Part shown: piece after piece, positions 43,366-51,827 of the stretch
Layout of the letters: every line of letters starts with the position of its first letter
Position numbering within the stretch: the first letter of the stretch is position 1
From: Mesotoga sp. BH458_6_3_2_1
Lineage (GTDB): Bacteria; Thermotogota; Thermotogae; Petrotogales; Kosmotogaceae
Assembly (NCBI RefSeq): GCF_003664995.1
Contig: NZ_JFHL01000002.1
Coordinates: 434,001 to 498,000, forward strand
DNA length: 64,000 bases
Direction: 5' to 3'
The notes under the pieces: generated by a model
Told to the model about the DNA's origin: nothing
Databases searched by the model: none
The model's input: the letters and a program-made list of their open reading frames with translations, nothing else
Program-made: the position numbers and the translations under genes

Positions 43366-44169
43366 TTGTTGAGAGAAAGAAAAGGCTTTGATTTTGACGA
43401 AGTGGCAATGACATATTCACAGTACAGATATCCCAACGAAAAACTGGTAGAGCATATTTTCAACAGAGTCAGGTATGCCGACAGAATTCTGGAAGTTGGC
43501 TGTGGCACTGCTGATTACTTGAGTATACTTTCGGAACTTCTTCACGCGCGTGGATTTGGGTTTGACATCAGCCCTTCAATGATTCTGAAGGGCACAAGGA
43601 AGAATCACAGAGTTGAGTTGAAGGTTGCCGATGCTGATCAGCCCTTTCTGTATGAAGATGCTCAGTTTGATTTCGTCTTTAATGTTAATCTTGTTCATTA
43701 CATTGCCAATCTGGAGAGCCTCTTCGAAGAGAGTTTTAGAGTGCTGCAAAATGATGGAAGCGTGCTGACAGTTACCGATTCCTGCCAGGATATTGGTGAA
43801 AGAACGCTAACTCACTATTTCCCTGAAACACTTGAGATAGACAGGGCCAGATATCCCGGAAATTCGTCTATAACGTGTGCGATGAAGAAGGCGGGATTTG
43901 AAGGAATATACACTACAAAAGTCAAGACGACTTTCGAATTCAAGAAGAGACATTTTGAGCAGTACAGAAGCAAGGCATATTCTGCACTAAGATTAATGTC
44001 AGAGAAAGGGTTCATAGAAGGGATGAAGAGGCTTGAAGAGGACATGAAACACGGTCTCGTTATCGGGAAGAAAGCTTACACTCAGATCTGGGGTATAAAG
44101 ATAGCTAAGAGGGATTTCGATCTACCCACAATCTTTGCTGTAGGCTTCAATGGAGAAAGTTCTAGATAA
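43366..44169 (+). CDS. Class I SAM-dependent methyltransferase
   Basis: A 267-residue methyltransferase. Motif I is ILEVGCGTADYLSIL, motif II GFGFDISPSMILKG, and the motif-IV region FDFVFNVNLVHYI. The start is TTG 43366, near GAGAGG (43355-43360); TTG 43369 and GTG 43360 are also possible. The first residues (VAMTYSQYRYPNEKLVEHI) are like small-molecule methylases. It is not close to the other methyltransferase at 41241 beyond the common fold. A small exported protein follows after 19 bases. Confidence 0.82.
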   Translation: MLRERKGFDFDEVAMTYSQYRYPNEKLVEHIFNRVRYADRILEVGCGTADYLSILSELLHARGFGFDISPSMILKGTRKNHRVELKVADADQPFLYEDAQFDFVFNVNLVHYIANLESLFEESFRVLQNDGSVLTVTDSCQDIGERTLTHYFPETLEIDRARYPGNSSITCAMKKAGFEGIYTTKVKTTFEFKKRHFEQYRSKAYSALRLMSEKGFIEGMKRLEEDMKHGLVIGKKAYTQIWGIKIAKRDFDLPTIFAVGFNGESSR

Positions 44170-44188
44170 AAACCTTAGGAGGTGTGTG

Positions 44189-44686
44189 GTGAAAAAACTA
44201 CTGTTGATTTCGTTGATTTTGATTCTTGGAGTTTCAGGTTTTTCTGTTGCAATCAGCGTCGGAATTGGCTTCAATCTTGATATGTCCTCCGGTTCGGTCG
44301 TGACACCCTTTTTTCTAAATTTTGCGGCAGGGATACCCCTGATACAGGGTGTAATTCATTCTTACCTCTTCTCGTTCAACTGGTCAAGCCTTGTGGTTAA
44401 AGGGTTCAGCATCCCTGAACATACGTACTTAGGGGTTCAGACGAGAATCCCGGTATACAAGAGTCTTTACGTAAAGGGGCAGCTTTTCTGGTCCCTGAAC
44501 CACATCTTTGCTGTTGCGGGTGGAGATCGAGCGATCGCAGGCACTCCTCTGTATTCAAGAATAGGATTTGGAAGCTATTTCTCAAGAGTCGGACTGGATG
44601 CTGGCTTTGATGGATACTGGCAGCTAGATCCACGCAGTACTGTTCCTTTTGCCAGGCCATATATATCTGTGGACTACACCTTCTGA
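44189..44686 (+). CDS. Small exported beta-rich protein
   Basis: A 165-residue protein. GTG 44189 lies six bases after AGGAGG and opens a signal peptide (KKLLLISLILILGVSGFS). The mature part alternates hydrophobic and polar residues and ends in an aromatic strand (PYISVDYTF), as outer-membrane barrel proteins do. An eight-strand barrel or surface protein is possible. I recognise no family. It overlaps no gene, and the threonine synthase gene begins two bases after its stop. Confidence 0.7.
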   Translation: MKKLLLISLILILGVSGFSVAISVGIGFNLDMSSGSVVTPFFLNFAAGIPLIQGVIHSYLFSFNWSSLVVKGFSIPEHTYLGVQTRIPVYKSLYVKGQLFWSLNHIFAVAGGDRAIAGTPLYSRIGFGSYFSRVGLDAGFDGYWQLDPRSTVPFARPYISVDYTF

Positions 44687-44688
44687 CA

Positions 44689-45783
44689 TTGGCTTCCTTC
44701 GTTTGCTCTCAATGCGGGTGCAAGTATCCCGCTGAATCGAAGAACTTCAGATGCGAGTGTGGAGGCGTCTTCGATTTGGAATACGATTCGTCCTTTCCTG
44801 TTGAGGAGATAGAAAAACGCACTCCCACTATGTGGCGTTATCGGGAGGCCCTTCCAATAGAGCATGATCGGTTCATCATATCTATGTCGGAAGGATTCAC
44901 CCCATTGATCGAAGAGGAAATATGCAGACGTAAAGTGTTGATTAAGCAGGACTATCTCTTTCCTACAGGTTCCTATAAAGATAGAGGGGCAAGCGTGCTA
45001 GTAAGCTATGCCAAAGAGCACTCAATTGAATCAGTTGTCGAGGATTCGTCGGGAAATGCTGGATGTTCGATTTCAGCCTATTCTGCCAGGGCAGGCATAT
45101 CTTGTGAGATATTCGTTCCCGAAGGGACTTCAGCGAGAAAACTAGATCAAATCAGTGCATATGGTGCCAGATTAAGGTTAGTTAGGGGTTCCAGAGAAGA
45201 CACTGCGAGATCCATTCTTGGGAGTGCGTATGAAAGTTTCTACGCAAGTCATACTTACAATCCGGTCTTTCTTCACGGTACAAAGACCTTTTCTTTCGAG
45301 ATTTGCGAACAACTTGGCTGGAAGGGCCCAGATACGATTGTTCTTCCTGTGGGAAACGGTACCTTATTACTTGGAGCGTCGATCGGGTTTCACGAAATGA
45401 AATCTGCGAGAATAATCGACAATATTCCGAAGATAATTGCAGTACAGTCAGAGAACTGTTCTCCACTTGTGCAAGCGTTTAATAGAAGGCTGGAGCAACC
45501 AGAGGATGTGGAAACAAAGTCTACGGTTGCTGAGGGAATTGCAATTGAAAGACCGGTAAGAGGGTCCCAAATACTTAGAGCAGTTCGAGATAGTGGTGGA
45601 CTGTTTCTTAGTGTCTCAGAAATGGAAATAATTGAGGCCCGTAACGAAATGTCTAGACGAGGTCATTTTTTGGAACCAACTGCTGCAGCGACAATAGCGG
45701 GACTGAAGAAGTACATAGCCTTCTCAGATCCTGGTGAGTGTATCATCTCTGTGTTCACGGGACACGGCTTAAAAACAGGATGA
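44689..45783 (+). CDS. thrC: Threonine synthase
   Basis: A 364-residue fold-type II PLP enzyme. It has an N-terminal zinc ribbon (C6, C9, C22, C24), the PLP lysine K97 in TGSYKDRG, the cofactor loop SSGNAG, and EPTAAATIAG near the end. It is a normal archaeal-type threonine synthase and so would convert O-phosphohomoserine to threonine. The start is TTG 44689, two bases after the upstream stop and without a clear ribosome site, suggesting coupled translation. A larger paralog lies at 24673. No other threonine gene is adjacent. Confidence 0.8.
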   Translation: MASFVCSQCGCKYPAESKNFRCECGGVFDLEYDSSFPVEEIEKRTPTMWRYREALPIEHDRFIISMSEGFTPLIEEEICRRKVLIKQDYLFPTGSYKDRGASVLVSYAKEHSIESVVEDSSGNAGCSISAYSARAGISCEIFVPEGTSARKLDQISAYGARLRLVRGSREDTARSILGSAYESFYASHTYNPVFLHGTKTFSFEICEQLGWKGPDTIVLPVGNGTLLLGASIGFHEMKSARIIDNIPKIIAVQSENCSPLVQAFNRRLEQPEDVETKSTVAEGIAIERPVRGSQILRAVRDSGGLFLSVSEMEIIEARNEMSRRGHFLEPTAAATIAGLKKYIAFSDPGECIISVFTGHGLKTG

Positions 45784-46036
45784 GACCAATACAGGCCTTA
45801 CGCCCACAGAAGGCTAGAGAACTTAGGTTTTCCTCTTTGGCAGACAAACCATTCTTCGATTGACCATAGCTGTTGCTCTTAATTCTTGAAGGTCATCAAG
45901 ATGGAACTATTGCTCGAGGAATTGAAGGTCTTGAGATCCCGTTGGTGTATGCAGCCAGACAGATCAAAGCTAACTGGTAATTTCAGAAGTCTTTCTGCCA
46001 AATGAGTCTTTGACTTGAAGCGCTGCCTATATTGCG
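45784..46036 (+). other. Intergenic stretch with a possible HD-GYP relic
   Basis: About 250 bases before the YugP promoter. From 45885 to 45980 one frame reads LEGHQDGTIARGIEGLEIPL and further residues to TAA. This resembles the HHExxDGTGYPxGLxGxEIPL part of HD-GYP domains with the GYP changed. Without start, ribosome site or neighbouring domain sequence it would be a degraded fragment. Confidence 0.35.
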
Positions 46037-46065
46037 TTGACCATCTTACTCACGGGTTATATAAT
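46037..46065 (+). promoter_or_regulatory. Strong sigma-A-type promoter of the yugP-rlmN-rsgA operon
   Basis: TTGACC (46037-46042) and a perfect TATAAT (46060-46065) are 17 bases apart. Transcription should start at about 46072, only about 15 bases before the start codon, so the leader is little more than the ribosome site AGGAGG (46073-46078). Confidence 0.75.
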
Positions 46066-46086
46066 CGTAAGTAGGAGGTGGTTAAG

Positions 46087-46764
46087 TTGTTTTGGGATCC
46101 AACGTTCATTATACTTATTCCAGCAATTATCCTGGCAGCTTGCGCCCAGTTTCTTGTTAGCTCGCGGTTTTCTCAGTATTCGAAAGTTAGGTCTACCTTC
46201 GGTTTTAACGGCACTCAGTTAGCCAGACAGCTTCTTGACAACGCGGGGCTTTACGACATTAAGATAGAAAGAATAAGAGGCAATCTCACTGATCACTATG
46301 ATCCTAAGAAGAGGGTTGTACGATTATCGGATGCAACTCACAACAGCACATCAATAGCGGCCTTAGGAGTAGTCGCACATGAAATTGGCCACGCCATTCA
46401 AGACAAAGAAAAGTACGCTCCGCTGGTTGTTCGCAATGCAGTAGTACCTGTTGCACAGATAGGCTCTTCCCTCTCCTGGATTATCTTCATTATTGGGCTT
46501 CTTATGGTATCACCGATTCTAATCAGAATTGGAATCGTTGTCTTCTCGGCCTTTGTGTTTTTTACGCTGGTAACACTACCGGTAGAGTTCAATGCGAGTT
46601 CCAGAGCTAAGAAGCTCCTCGCTTCAATGGGAATGCCTTCGAAAGAGCTGAAAGGAGTAAGCTCCGTTCTAGGAGCAGCCGCGATGACGTATGTTGCATC
46701 TGCCGCCACTTCGATTCTTCAGTTGCTCAGAATGTTGGTGTTGTCGGGTGCTGGAAGAGATTGA
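46087..46764 (+). CDS. YugP-type membrane zinc metallopeptidase
   Basis: A 225-residue membrane protease of the YugP (Zn_peptidase_2) family. One N-terminal helix (DPTFIILIPAIILAACAQFL) is followed by the zinc site VVAHEIGHAIQD, a helix pair, and the SRAKKLLASMGM segment typical of the family. It probably degrades or trims membrane proteins. TTG 46087 lies eight bases after AGGAGG; GTG 46078 overlaps that site. It heads an operon with rRNA and translation genes. Confidence 0.87.
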   Translation: MFWDPTFIILIPAIILAACAQFLVSSRFSQYSKVRSTFGFNGTQLARQLLDNAGLYDIKIERIRGNLTDHYDPKKRVVRLSDATHNSTSIAALGVVAHEIGHAIQDKEKYAPLVVRNAVVPVAQIGSSLSWIIFIIGLLMVSPILIRIGIVVFSAFVFFTLVTLPVEFNASSRAKKLLASMGMPSKELKGVSSVLGAAAMTYVASAATSILQLLRMLVLSGAGRD

Positions 46765-47768
46765 TGCAGGATGCTCGTTCGATAGCGCTGCAAACTTTGT
46801 CTTTCTTTGATGCAAACGGGTACATTTCTTTCAAGAAGGTGGAGATGGCTCTCTCCACGCTTTCTTCAAAAGACCGCTCTTTCTGTATAAACTTGATCTA
46901 CGGAATTCTAAGAAAGAGAATCAGAATCGACTATGAGCTTGCCCGCTTTTTGAGGAAGCCCAGCAAAGTTCCAGTAGCGGTGAGAAATGTCTTGAGGATG
47001 GGGGTATTCCAGATCCAGTTTCTGGACAGTGTGCCTGAATACGCCTCAATAGACTCTTCGGTAAGTCTAGTAGGCGTAAAGGAGTTCAAAGGACTTGTGA
47101 ATGCAGTTCTCAGAAAAATCGCTGATTCTGGCCCGTCGAAAGATCAACCGTTAAATGTCACCTATTCTCATCCGGAGTGGCTTGTGAATTATTGGAGAGA
47201 TGTAGAGTGGATCGAAAGTCTGGAAGAGCTTCTTGAGTATAACCAAACACCTCCAGTACAGACAGTTATTGCCTCTGGCCGACAAGATGAACTTGTCGAA
47301 AAGGGTTTTATCTTCGACATGAGCCAGTACTCGGATCTTCTCAATATCTTTCAAAGAGGCGATCCCTCATACAAGCCTGAAAGCGTTGATGAGGTTGAGT
47401 ATATCCTTTCGGGACTGGGCGTCCCAGTAGCAAAGCATAGCGGCACCCTTACGGGAAGAATAAATTCCATGCCTTGGCTATTACATTCTCTGAGTCTCAG
47501 TGCCTTTACAGAGGCTTTTCAGAAGGCGAAGGAGTTACTGAGTAGCTTCGCGAAAGAACACGATGATTTCATTTACTATAGCCAATCAATGACCGAAGAG
47601 GAGAACAATAGAGCTCTAAATTCTCTTAGTGAATTTGAACCGGTTGAAATGGAAGAGTTCTTTAAGAAACGGAGAATTGCCGCTGTATTCGATGGAAGTG
47701 GTTACTGGCTACAACCATCGAAAGCGCCACTTGTTGGTTATGTGGCCAGGATTAGGAGAGCAAGATGA
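46764..47768 (+). CDS. RsmB-like protein lacking the methyltransferase active site
   Basis: A 334-residue protein. Residues 1-130 are the NusB-like RNA-binding domain of RsmB (DARSIALQTLSFF, RNVLRMGVFQIQFLD, FKGLVNAVLRKI), followed by the RsmB-type SHPEWLVNYW linker. The remainder is much shorter than the usual RsmB (about 430 residues). The SAM-binding DxCAAPGGKT loop is missing, the catalytic PC motif is absent, and the YSTCS motif reads YYSQSMTEEEN. The C-terminal VGYVARIRR matches RsmB. It is probably a non-catalytic rRNA-binding protein. ATG 46764 overlaps the previous stop by one base. Confidence 0.82.
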   Translation: MQDARSIALQTLSFFDANGYISFKKVEMALSTLSSKDRSFCINLIYGILRKRIRIDYELARFLRKPSKVPVAVRNVLRMGVFQIQFLDSVPEYASIDSSVSLVGVKEFKGLVNAVLRKIADSGPSKDQPLNVTYSHPEWLVNYWRDVEWIESLEELLEYNQTPPVQTVIASGRQDELVEKGFIFDMSQYSDLLNIFQRGDPSYKPESVDEVEYILSGLGVPVAKHSGTLTGRINSMPWLLHSLSLSAFTEAFQKAKELLSSFAKEHDDFIYYSQSMTEEENNRALNSLSEFEPVEMEEFFKKRRIAAVFDGSGYWLQPSKAPLVGYVARIRRAR

Positions 47769-48784
47769 AAGATATTCTTTCCCTTGGTCTTGACGAGATG
47801 AGAGGTCTGCTGCTTTCTAAAGAAGAAGCTGCTTTCAGAGCTGACCAGATCTTTAACTGGGTTTACAAGAAAAGAACTCTGGACTTTTCAGAAATGACGA
47901 ATCTTCCCAAGGCTCTTCGAGGAGAACTGCCAGGATTACTGTACTTCTCGGCAATGAGGGCAGTTGAAAAGCAGTTTTCGAAAGACGGTACCGAAAAGTA
48001 CTTGTGGAAACTCAAAGATGGGAATCAGATTGAGTCTGTTGTCTTGAGGCATCCGGGACATGTTACTTTCTGTATCTCTTCTCAAGTAGGTTGTGCTTTG
48101 AACTGCTCCTTCTGCGCAACGGGAGCGGGAGGTTTTTCTAGGAACCTCTCGACCGGTGAAATTGTCTCTCAAGTGATCCACATGGAAAGAGCTATTCATG
48201 GACCCGTAGACAACATTGTCTTCATGGGAATGGGTGAGCCCTTTCTCAATGAGAACAGTGTATATAAGGCAATCAATATCCTTCACGATCCCAGAGGTAG
48301 AAACCTTGGCTTCCGGCATTTCACAATATCCACTGCAGGAATACCGGAAGGGATAAAGAGGCTTGCGGATTCAGAGATAGATATCAGGCTTTCAGTTTCA
48401 CTCCACAGTGCCAAAGATGAGTTAAGAAGCTCATTGATGCCAGTAAATAGGATACATTCATTAGATTCGCTGAGAGAAGCACTTGTGTATTATCAACAGA
48501 AGACTGGAAACAGAATTACCTTTGAATATGCCTTGATAAGTGGAGTGAACGACACAGCCGGAGATGTTGAACAACTTATCAAATACCTTCGAGGAATCAA
48601 GTCTTTTATAAATATAATACCTGTGAACCCTGTCAATCCGAACTTCGAAAGACCTACAGATCAGAAAGTTGTAGATTTCGAGGAAAGATTGAAGGCTGTC
48701 GGATTTGAGAGCGCAGTGAGACATGAGAAGGGCACGGACATTGATGCCGCTTGTGGCCAGTTAAGGCAGAGAAGAAGGGGGTAA
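47765..48784 (+). CDS. rlmN: 23S rRNA adenine-2503 C2-methyltransferase RlmN
   Basis: A 339-residue radical-SAM enzyme. It holds the iron-sulfur motif C110-x3-C114-x2-C117 (VGCALNCSFCATG), the SAM-binding GMGEPF, and the C-terminal catalytic Cys in DAACGQL. It methylates A2503 of 23S rRNA and A37 of some tRNAs. Its ATG overlaps the stop of the RsmB-like gene (ATGA), and rsgA follows three bases later, forming a ribosome-related operon. Confidence 0.95.
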   Translation: MKDILSLGLDEMRGLLLSKEEAAFRADQIFNWVYKKRTLDFSEMTNLPKALRGELPGLLYFSAMRAVEKQFSKDGTEKYLWKLKDGNQIESVVLRHPGHVTFCISSQVGCALNCSFCATGAGGFSRNLSTGEIVSQVIHMERAIHGPVDNIVFMGMGEPFLNENSVYKAINILHDPRGRNLGFRHFTISTAGIPEGIKRLADSEIDIRLSVSLHSAKDELRSSLMPVNRIHSLDSLREALVYYQQKTGNRITFEYALISGVNDTAGDVEQLIKYLRGIKSFINIIPVNPVNPNFERPTDQKVVDFEERLKAVGFESAVRHEKGTDIDAACGQLRQRRRG

Positions 48785-48787
48785 GGC

Positions 48788-49690
48788 TTGGAAAGACGAA
48801 AAGGAGTAGTAGTTAGATTTGGAAGCAGGAATATGGAAGTGGTGGACAACGAGACAGGTGGGAGGCTTTTGTGCACGATGCCAGGTCGGTTTAGGATGCA
48901 AGGGATTAGACCAATTGTCGGTGACCGAGTTGAATACTCTCTAAGCGGTAACGGCCAGGGTCGGATAGAAAGTATTCTCACAAGAGAAACTGAGCTTCTG
49001 AGACCGAGGATTTCCAATATAGAGCAGATACTCCTGGTGCTTTCCCTCAGAGAACCTGCCGTTCAAAATGTGATTACGGACCGATTTCTTGTTTTGGCTG
49101 AATATGCGAAGCTGCCAGTTGTTGTAGTCATTAACAAGATCGATCTGCTTGCTGACGACGAAATAAAGGAGTTCAGTGAAATCTACGGTGAGTATTACAA
49201 CATTCATCAGGTCTCTTCGAAGAAGGAGATTAACATAAATCAATTGCGCGATATTCTGAAAGGCAAGATAAGCGTGATGGCTGGAATGTCTGGTGTCGGA
49301 AAGAGCAGTCTGTTGAATACGCTTAATCCAGGTCTGAAGTTGAGAGTGTCGGAAATATCTCGAGGTCTTGAGAGAGGGCGACATACTACTTCCTACGTGG
49401 AATTGCTTCAGTTCGATTTCGGAGGGTTAATTGCCGATACACCTGGTTTTGCAAATCTCGAATTGCCTGAAATAGAGCCAGACTGCCTAAAGAGGTATTT
49501 TCCGGAGATTGATCAGGAAAGCGGAATGTGTGCTTTTTCCGACTGCGTCCACATCGATGAACCTGGGTGCTACGTTAAGGAGCTGATAAAAGCAGGGAAC
49601 ATCCACGAAAGTCGGTATGAAAGTTACTTGAGTATGTATAATGAATTGAAGGAAAGAGAAAGGGAGAAGGGAGGAAAGAAGTATGGCTAA
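48788..49690 (+). CDS. rsgA: Ribosome small subunit-dependent GTPase RsgA
   Basis: A 300-residue circularly permuted GTPase. The order is an OB-fold N-terminus (residues 1-65), G4 VVINKIDLL, then G1 GMSGVGKSSLLN, G3 DTPGF, and the C-terminal zinc knuckle CAFSDCVHIDEPGC. It acts in late assembly of the 30S subunit. The TTG start lies three bases after the rlmN stop, with GGGGTAAGG as a weak ribosome site. The rpe gene starts inside its last codons (8-base overlap). Confidence 0.95.
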   Translation: MERRKGVVVRFGSRNMEVVDNETGGRLLCTMPGRFRMQGIRPIVGDRVEYSLSGNGQGRIESILTRETELLRPRISNIEQILLVLSLREPAVQNVITDRFLVLAEYAKLPVVVVINKIDLLADDEIKEFSEIYGEYYNIHQVSSKKEININQLRDILKGKISVMAGMSGVGKSSLLNTLNPGLKLRVSEISRGLERGRHTTSYVELLQFDFGGLIADTPGFANLELPEIEPDCLKRYFPEIDQESGMCAFSDCVHIDEPGCYVKELIKAGNIHESRYESYLSMYNELKEREREKGGKKYG

Positions 49691-50330
49691 GATATCTCCC
49701 TCTATTCTTGCTGCTGACTTGACCAATCTAGCCTGCGAAGTAAGTAAAGTACGAAAAGCAGATTTTCTGCATATAGATGTAATGGATGGGATGTTCGTCC
49801 CTAATATAACTTTCGGAGTACCGATTATGGAGGCGCTGGGTAGGTTGAGTCATCCACCACTGGACGTTCACTTAATGATAGAGGAACCTTCGAGATATGT
49901 GAGAGAATATGCAGAACTTGGCGCAAAGAATCTTCATGTTCACGTGGAGGGCAACTATCATCTTCACAGGCTGCTGGGACAGATAAAGGAGTATGGAGCC
50001 AATGCTTTCATAGTCTTGAACCCGTCAACACCCGTTTCCTGGCTTGAAGAAGTTCTTCCTTTTGCTGACGGTGTGCTGGTTATGACCGTAAACCCTGGCT
50101 ACACAGGTCAACGATTTATTCCGGAAGCTGCAAGAAAAATTGAATCGCTCGATCGCATTCGCTGTGAGAAAGGGTTTGACTTCGAAATTGCAGTTGATGG
50201 TGGTGTAAGCCTCGACAATGCGAAAGAGCTTGTTAGTAAAGGCGCTGATATCCTCATCATGGGAGCAGCGGTATTCAGATCAGATTCTCCATCAATAGTT
50301 GTTGATAGGATCAAGGAGTTAAGAAGGTGA
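49683..50330 (+). CDS. rpe: Ribulose-phosphate 3-epimerase
   Basis: A 215-residue TIM barrel with the epimerase motifs PSILAADLTNL, HIDVMDGMFVPNITFG, HLMIEEP, VMTVNPGYTGQRFI and AVDGGVS. It interconverts ribulose-5-phosphate and xylulose-5-phosphate in the pentose phosphate pathway. It overlaps rsgA by eight bases and rdgB by four, and a GGGAGG-type ribosome site precedes the ATG. The order rsgA-rpe is common in Gram-positive-type genomes. Confidence 0.95.
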   Translation: MAKISPSILAADLTNLACEVSKVRKADFLHIDVMDGMFVPNITFGVPIMEALGRLSHPPLDVHLMIEEPSRYVREYAELGAKNLHVHVEGNYHLHRLLGQIKEYGANAFIVLNPSTPVSWLEEVLPFADGVLVMTVNPGYTGQRFIPEAARKIESLDRIRCEKGFDFEIAVDGGVSLDNAKELVSKGADILIMGAAVFRSDSPSIVVDRIKELRR

Positions 50331-50914
50331 AGCTGTATCTGGTTACTTCCAATGAAAACAAGCTTAGGGAGATCAGCCTACTGCTTCCCGATGGAATCGA
50401 GCTTGAGTCTATTGAGGCCGTGGCGTCCCACAGAGATATTATTGAAGATTCGCCGACCTTTCTCGGAAACTCGGTGAAGAAGATTGAAGCATATATGGAT
50501 CTTGGAGTACCTCTTCTAGCTGATGATTCAGGACTTGTGATAGATTCCCTTGGGGGTTTTCCAGGAGTGAACTCTGCCAGGTTCATGGAAGGTAGTAGTT
50601 ATTTTGGGAAGATGAGTGCCATACTTGACCGGATGGAAAATGAACAAGAGAGGACCGCGAGATTCATCTGCGCAGCCCTCTTCTATGATCCTTCGAATCA
50701 TTCGTTGCTTGGTGTTGAAGGAAAAGTTGATGGAACAATAGCCAAAGGAATTTCAGGAACCGGAGGTTTCGGCTACGATCCGATATTCATCCCCCAAGGC
50801 TATTCTGATACATTCGCCGTTCTCGGTGACTCGGTAAAGGGAAGACTCTCTCATAGAGCCACTGCCTTTAGGAGGCTTTTTTCACTGGTTTGCCTTTGTA
50901 AAGAGAAAGCATAA
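50327..50914 (+). CDS. rdgB: XTP/dITP diphosphatase (RdgB/HAM1)
   Basis: A 195-residue protein of the HAM1 family. Motifs are the N-terminal TSNENKLREI substrate loop, LADDSGLVIDSLGG, PGVNSARF, and TGGFGYDPIFIPQGY, with SHRATAFRRL near the end. It removes non-canonical purine nucleotides. The GTG overlaps the rpe stop. Its last 47 bases overlap the 3' end of the convergent lgt gene. Confidence 0.94.
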   Translation: MKLYLVTSNENKLREISLLLPDGIELESIEAVASHRDIIEDSPTFLGNSVKKIEAYMDLGVPLLADDSGLVIDSLGGFPGVNSARFMEGSSYFGKMSAILDRMENEQERTARFICAALFYDPSNHSLLGVEGKVDGTIAKGISGTGGFGYDPIFIPQGYSDTFAVLGDSVKGRLSHRATAFRRLFSLVCLCKEKA

Positions 50915-51755
50915 AGAGAGTGATTCCGGCGAACAAAAGAACCACCGAAACAACTTGGGCAGTTCTGACATCCGTCTTTCCTATATACAAACTATCTAGT
51001 CTCAACCCTTCGACAAAGAATCTCACGATCGAGTAAAAGATCATGTATAGTGCCGTGACCTCACCAAAATTTCTTCTCTTTCCCAGATACCAGTACAGAA
51101 ATGAAAATATGACTATATTTGCAAGGCTCTCGTATAGAAAGGTCGGATGAAAGTAATCGTATCCCGAATAACCGGGCATACGATATCTCAAAGGAACGAA
51201 CATTCTCCACGGAAGATCAGTCGGTGAACCGTAGGCCTCGTAATTGAGGAAATTACCCCAGCGACCTATGGCCTGAGCTAAAGGCAACACGGCCGTGAAG
51301 ATATCTGTAACCTGAAGAAATCTCAGTTCTGCTTTTTTCCTCAGCTTGACGTAAAGGAACGTGACAATCAGAGCTGCGAAAAAAGCCCCATGAATTGCTA
51401 GTCCTCCATCCCAGGTTCTGAAAATGCTCCAGAAATCCCCTTTATAAAGCTCATAGTTGAAGACAACATAGTAGATTCTGGCGCCCAACACCCCAAAGAT
51501 TATGCCAATGAAGACTCCCTCAATCATGTAATCTTCCTTTATTCCTTCTTTGAGGCCCTGATGCCTTCCAAGAATATAGGCAACGATTATTCCTGTTGCA
51601 ATCATCACTCCATACCATCTGATTGAAAAGGGGCCGAGACTTTCTACAATGACAGGATTTAGTATCAGTTTGCCGCTGAATACAGCTCTCAAAAAGAAAA
51701 ACAGCGCAACTGCAGAGGCTGCAGCCACTGATATTAGAACGACTCTTTTCTTCAT
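50868..51755 (-). CDS. lgt: Prolipoprotein diacylglyceryl transferase Lgt
   Basis: A 295-residue membrane enzyme with seven helices. It has the conserved SIRWYGVMIATG, the RxxxxGGLAIHGAF segment (TWDGGLAIHGAFFA), and the Lgt signature AIGRWGNFLNYEAYG followed by HPTFLYES. It attaches diacylglycerol to the lipobox cysteine of pre-lipoproteins such as the one at 8027. The ATG follows GAGGGGG. The 3' end overlaps rdgB by 47 bases on the other strand. Confidence 0.95.
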   Translation of the reverse strand: MKKRVVLISVAAASAVALFFFLRAVFSGKLILNPVIVESLGPFSIRWYGVMIATGIIVAYILGRHQGLKEGIKEDYMIEGVFIGIIFGVLGARIYYVVFNYELYKGDFWSIFRTWDGGLAIHGAFFAALIVTFLYVKLRKKAELRFLQVTDIFTAVLPLAQAIGRWGNFLNYEAYGSPTDLPWRMFVPLRYRMPGYSGYDYFHPTFLYESLANIVIFSFLYWYLGKRRNFGEVTALYMIFYSIVRFFVEGLRLDSLYIGKTDVRTAQVVSVVLLFAGITLFMLSLYKGKPVKKAS

Positions 51756-51827
51756 ATCAACCCCCTCTTATGACTCGCATAAACGTTTCGTACACGATAG
51801 ATCTCCAATCACAAAAGATCTAACTGC

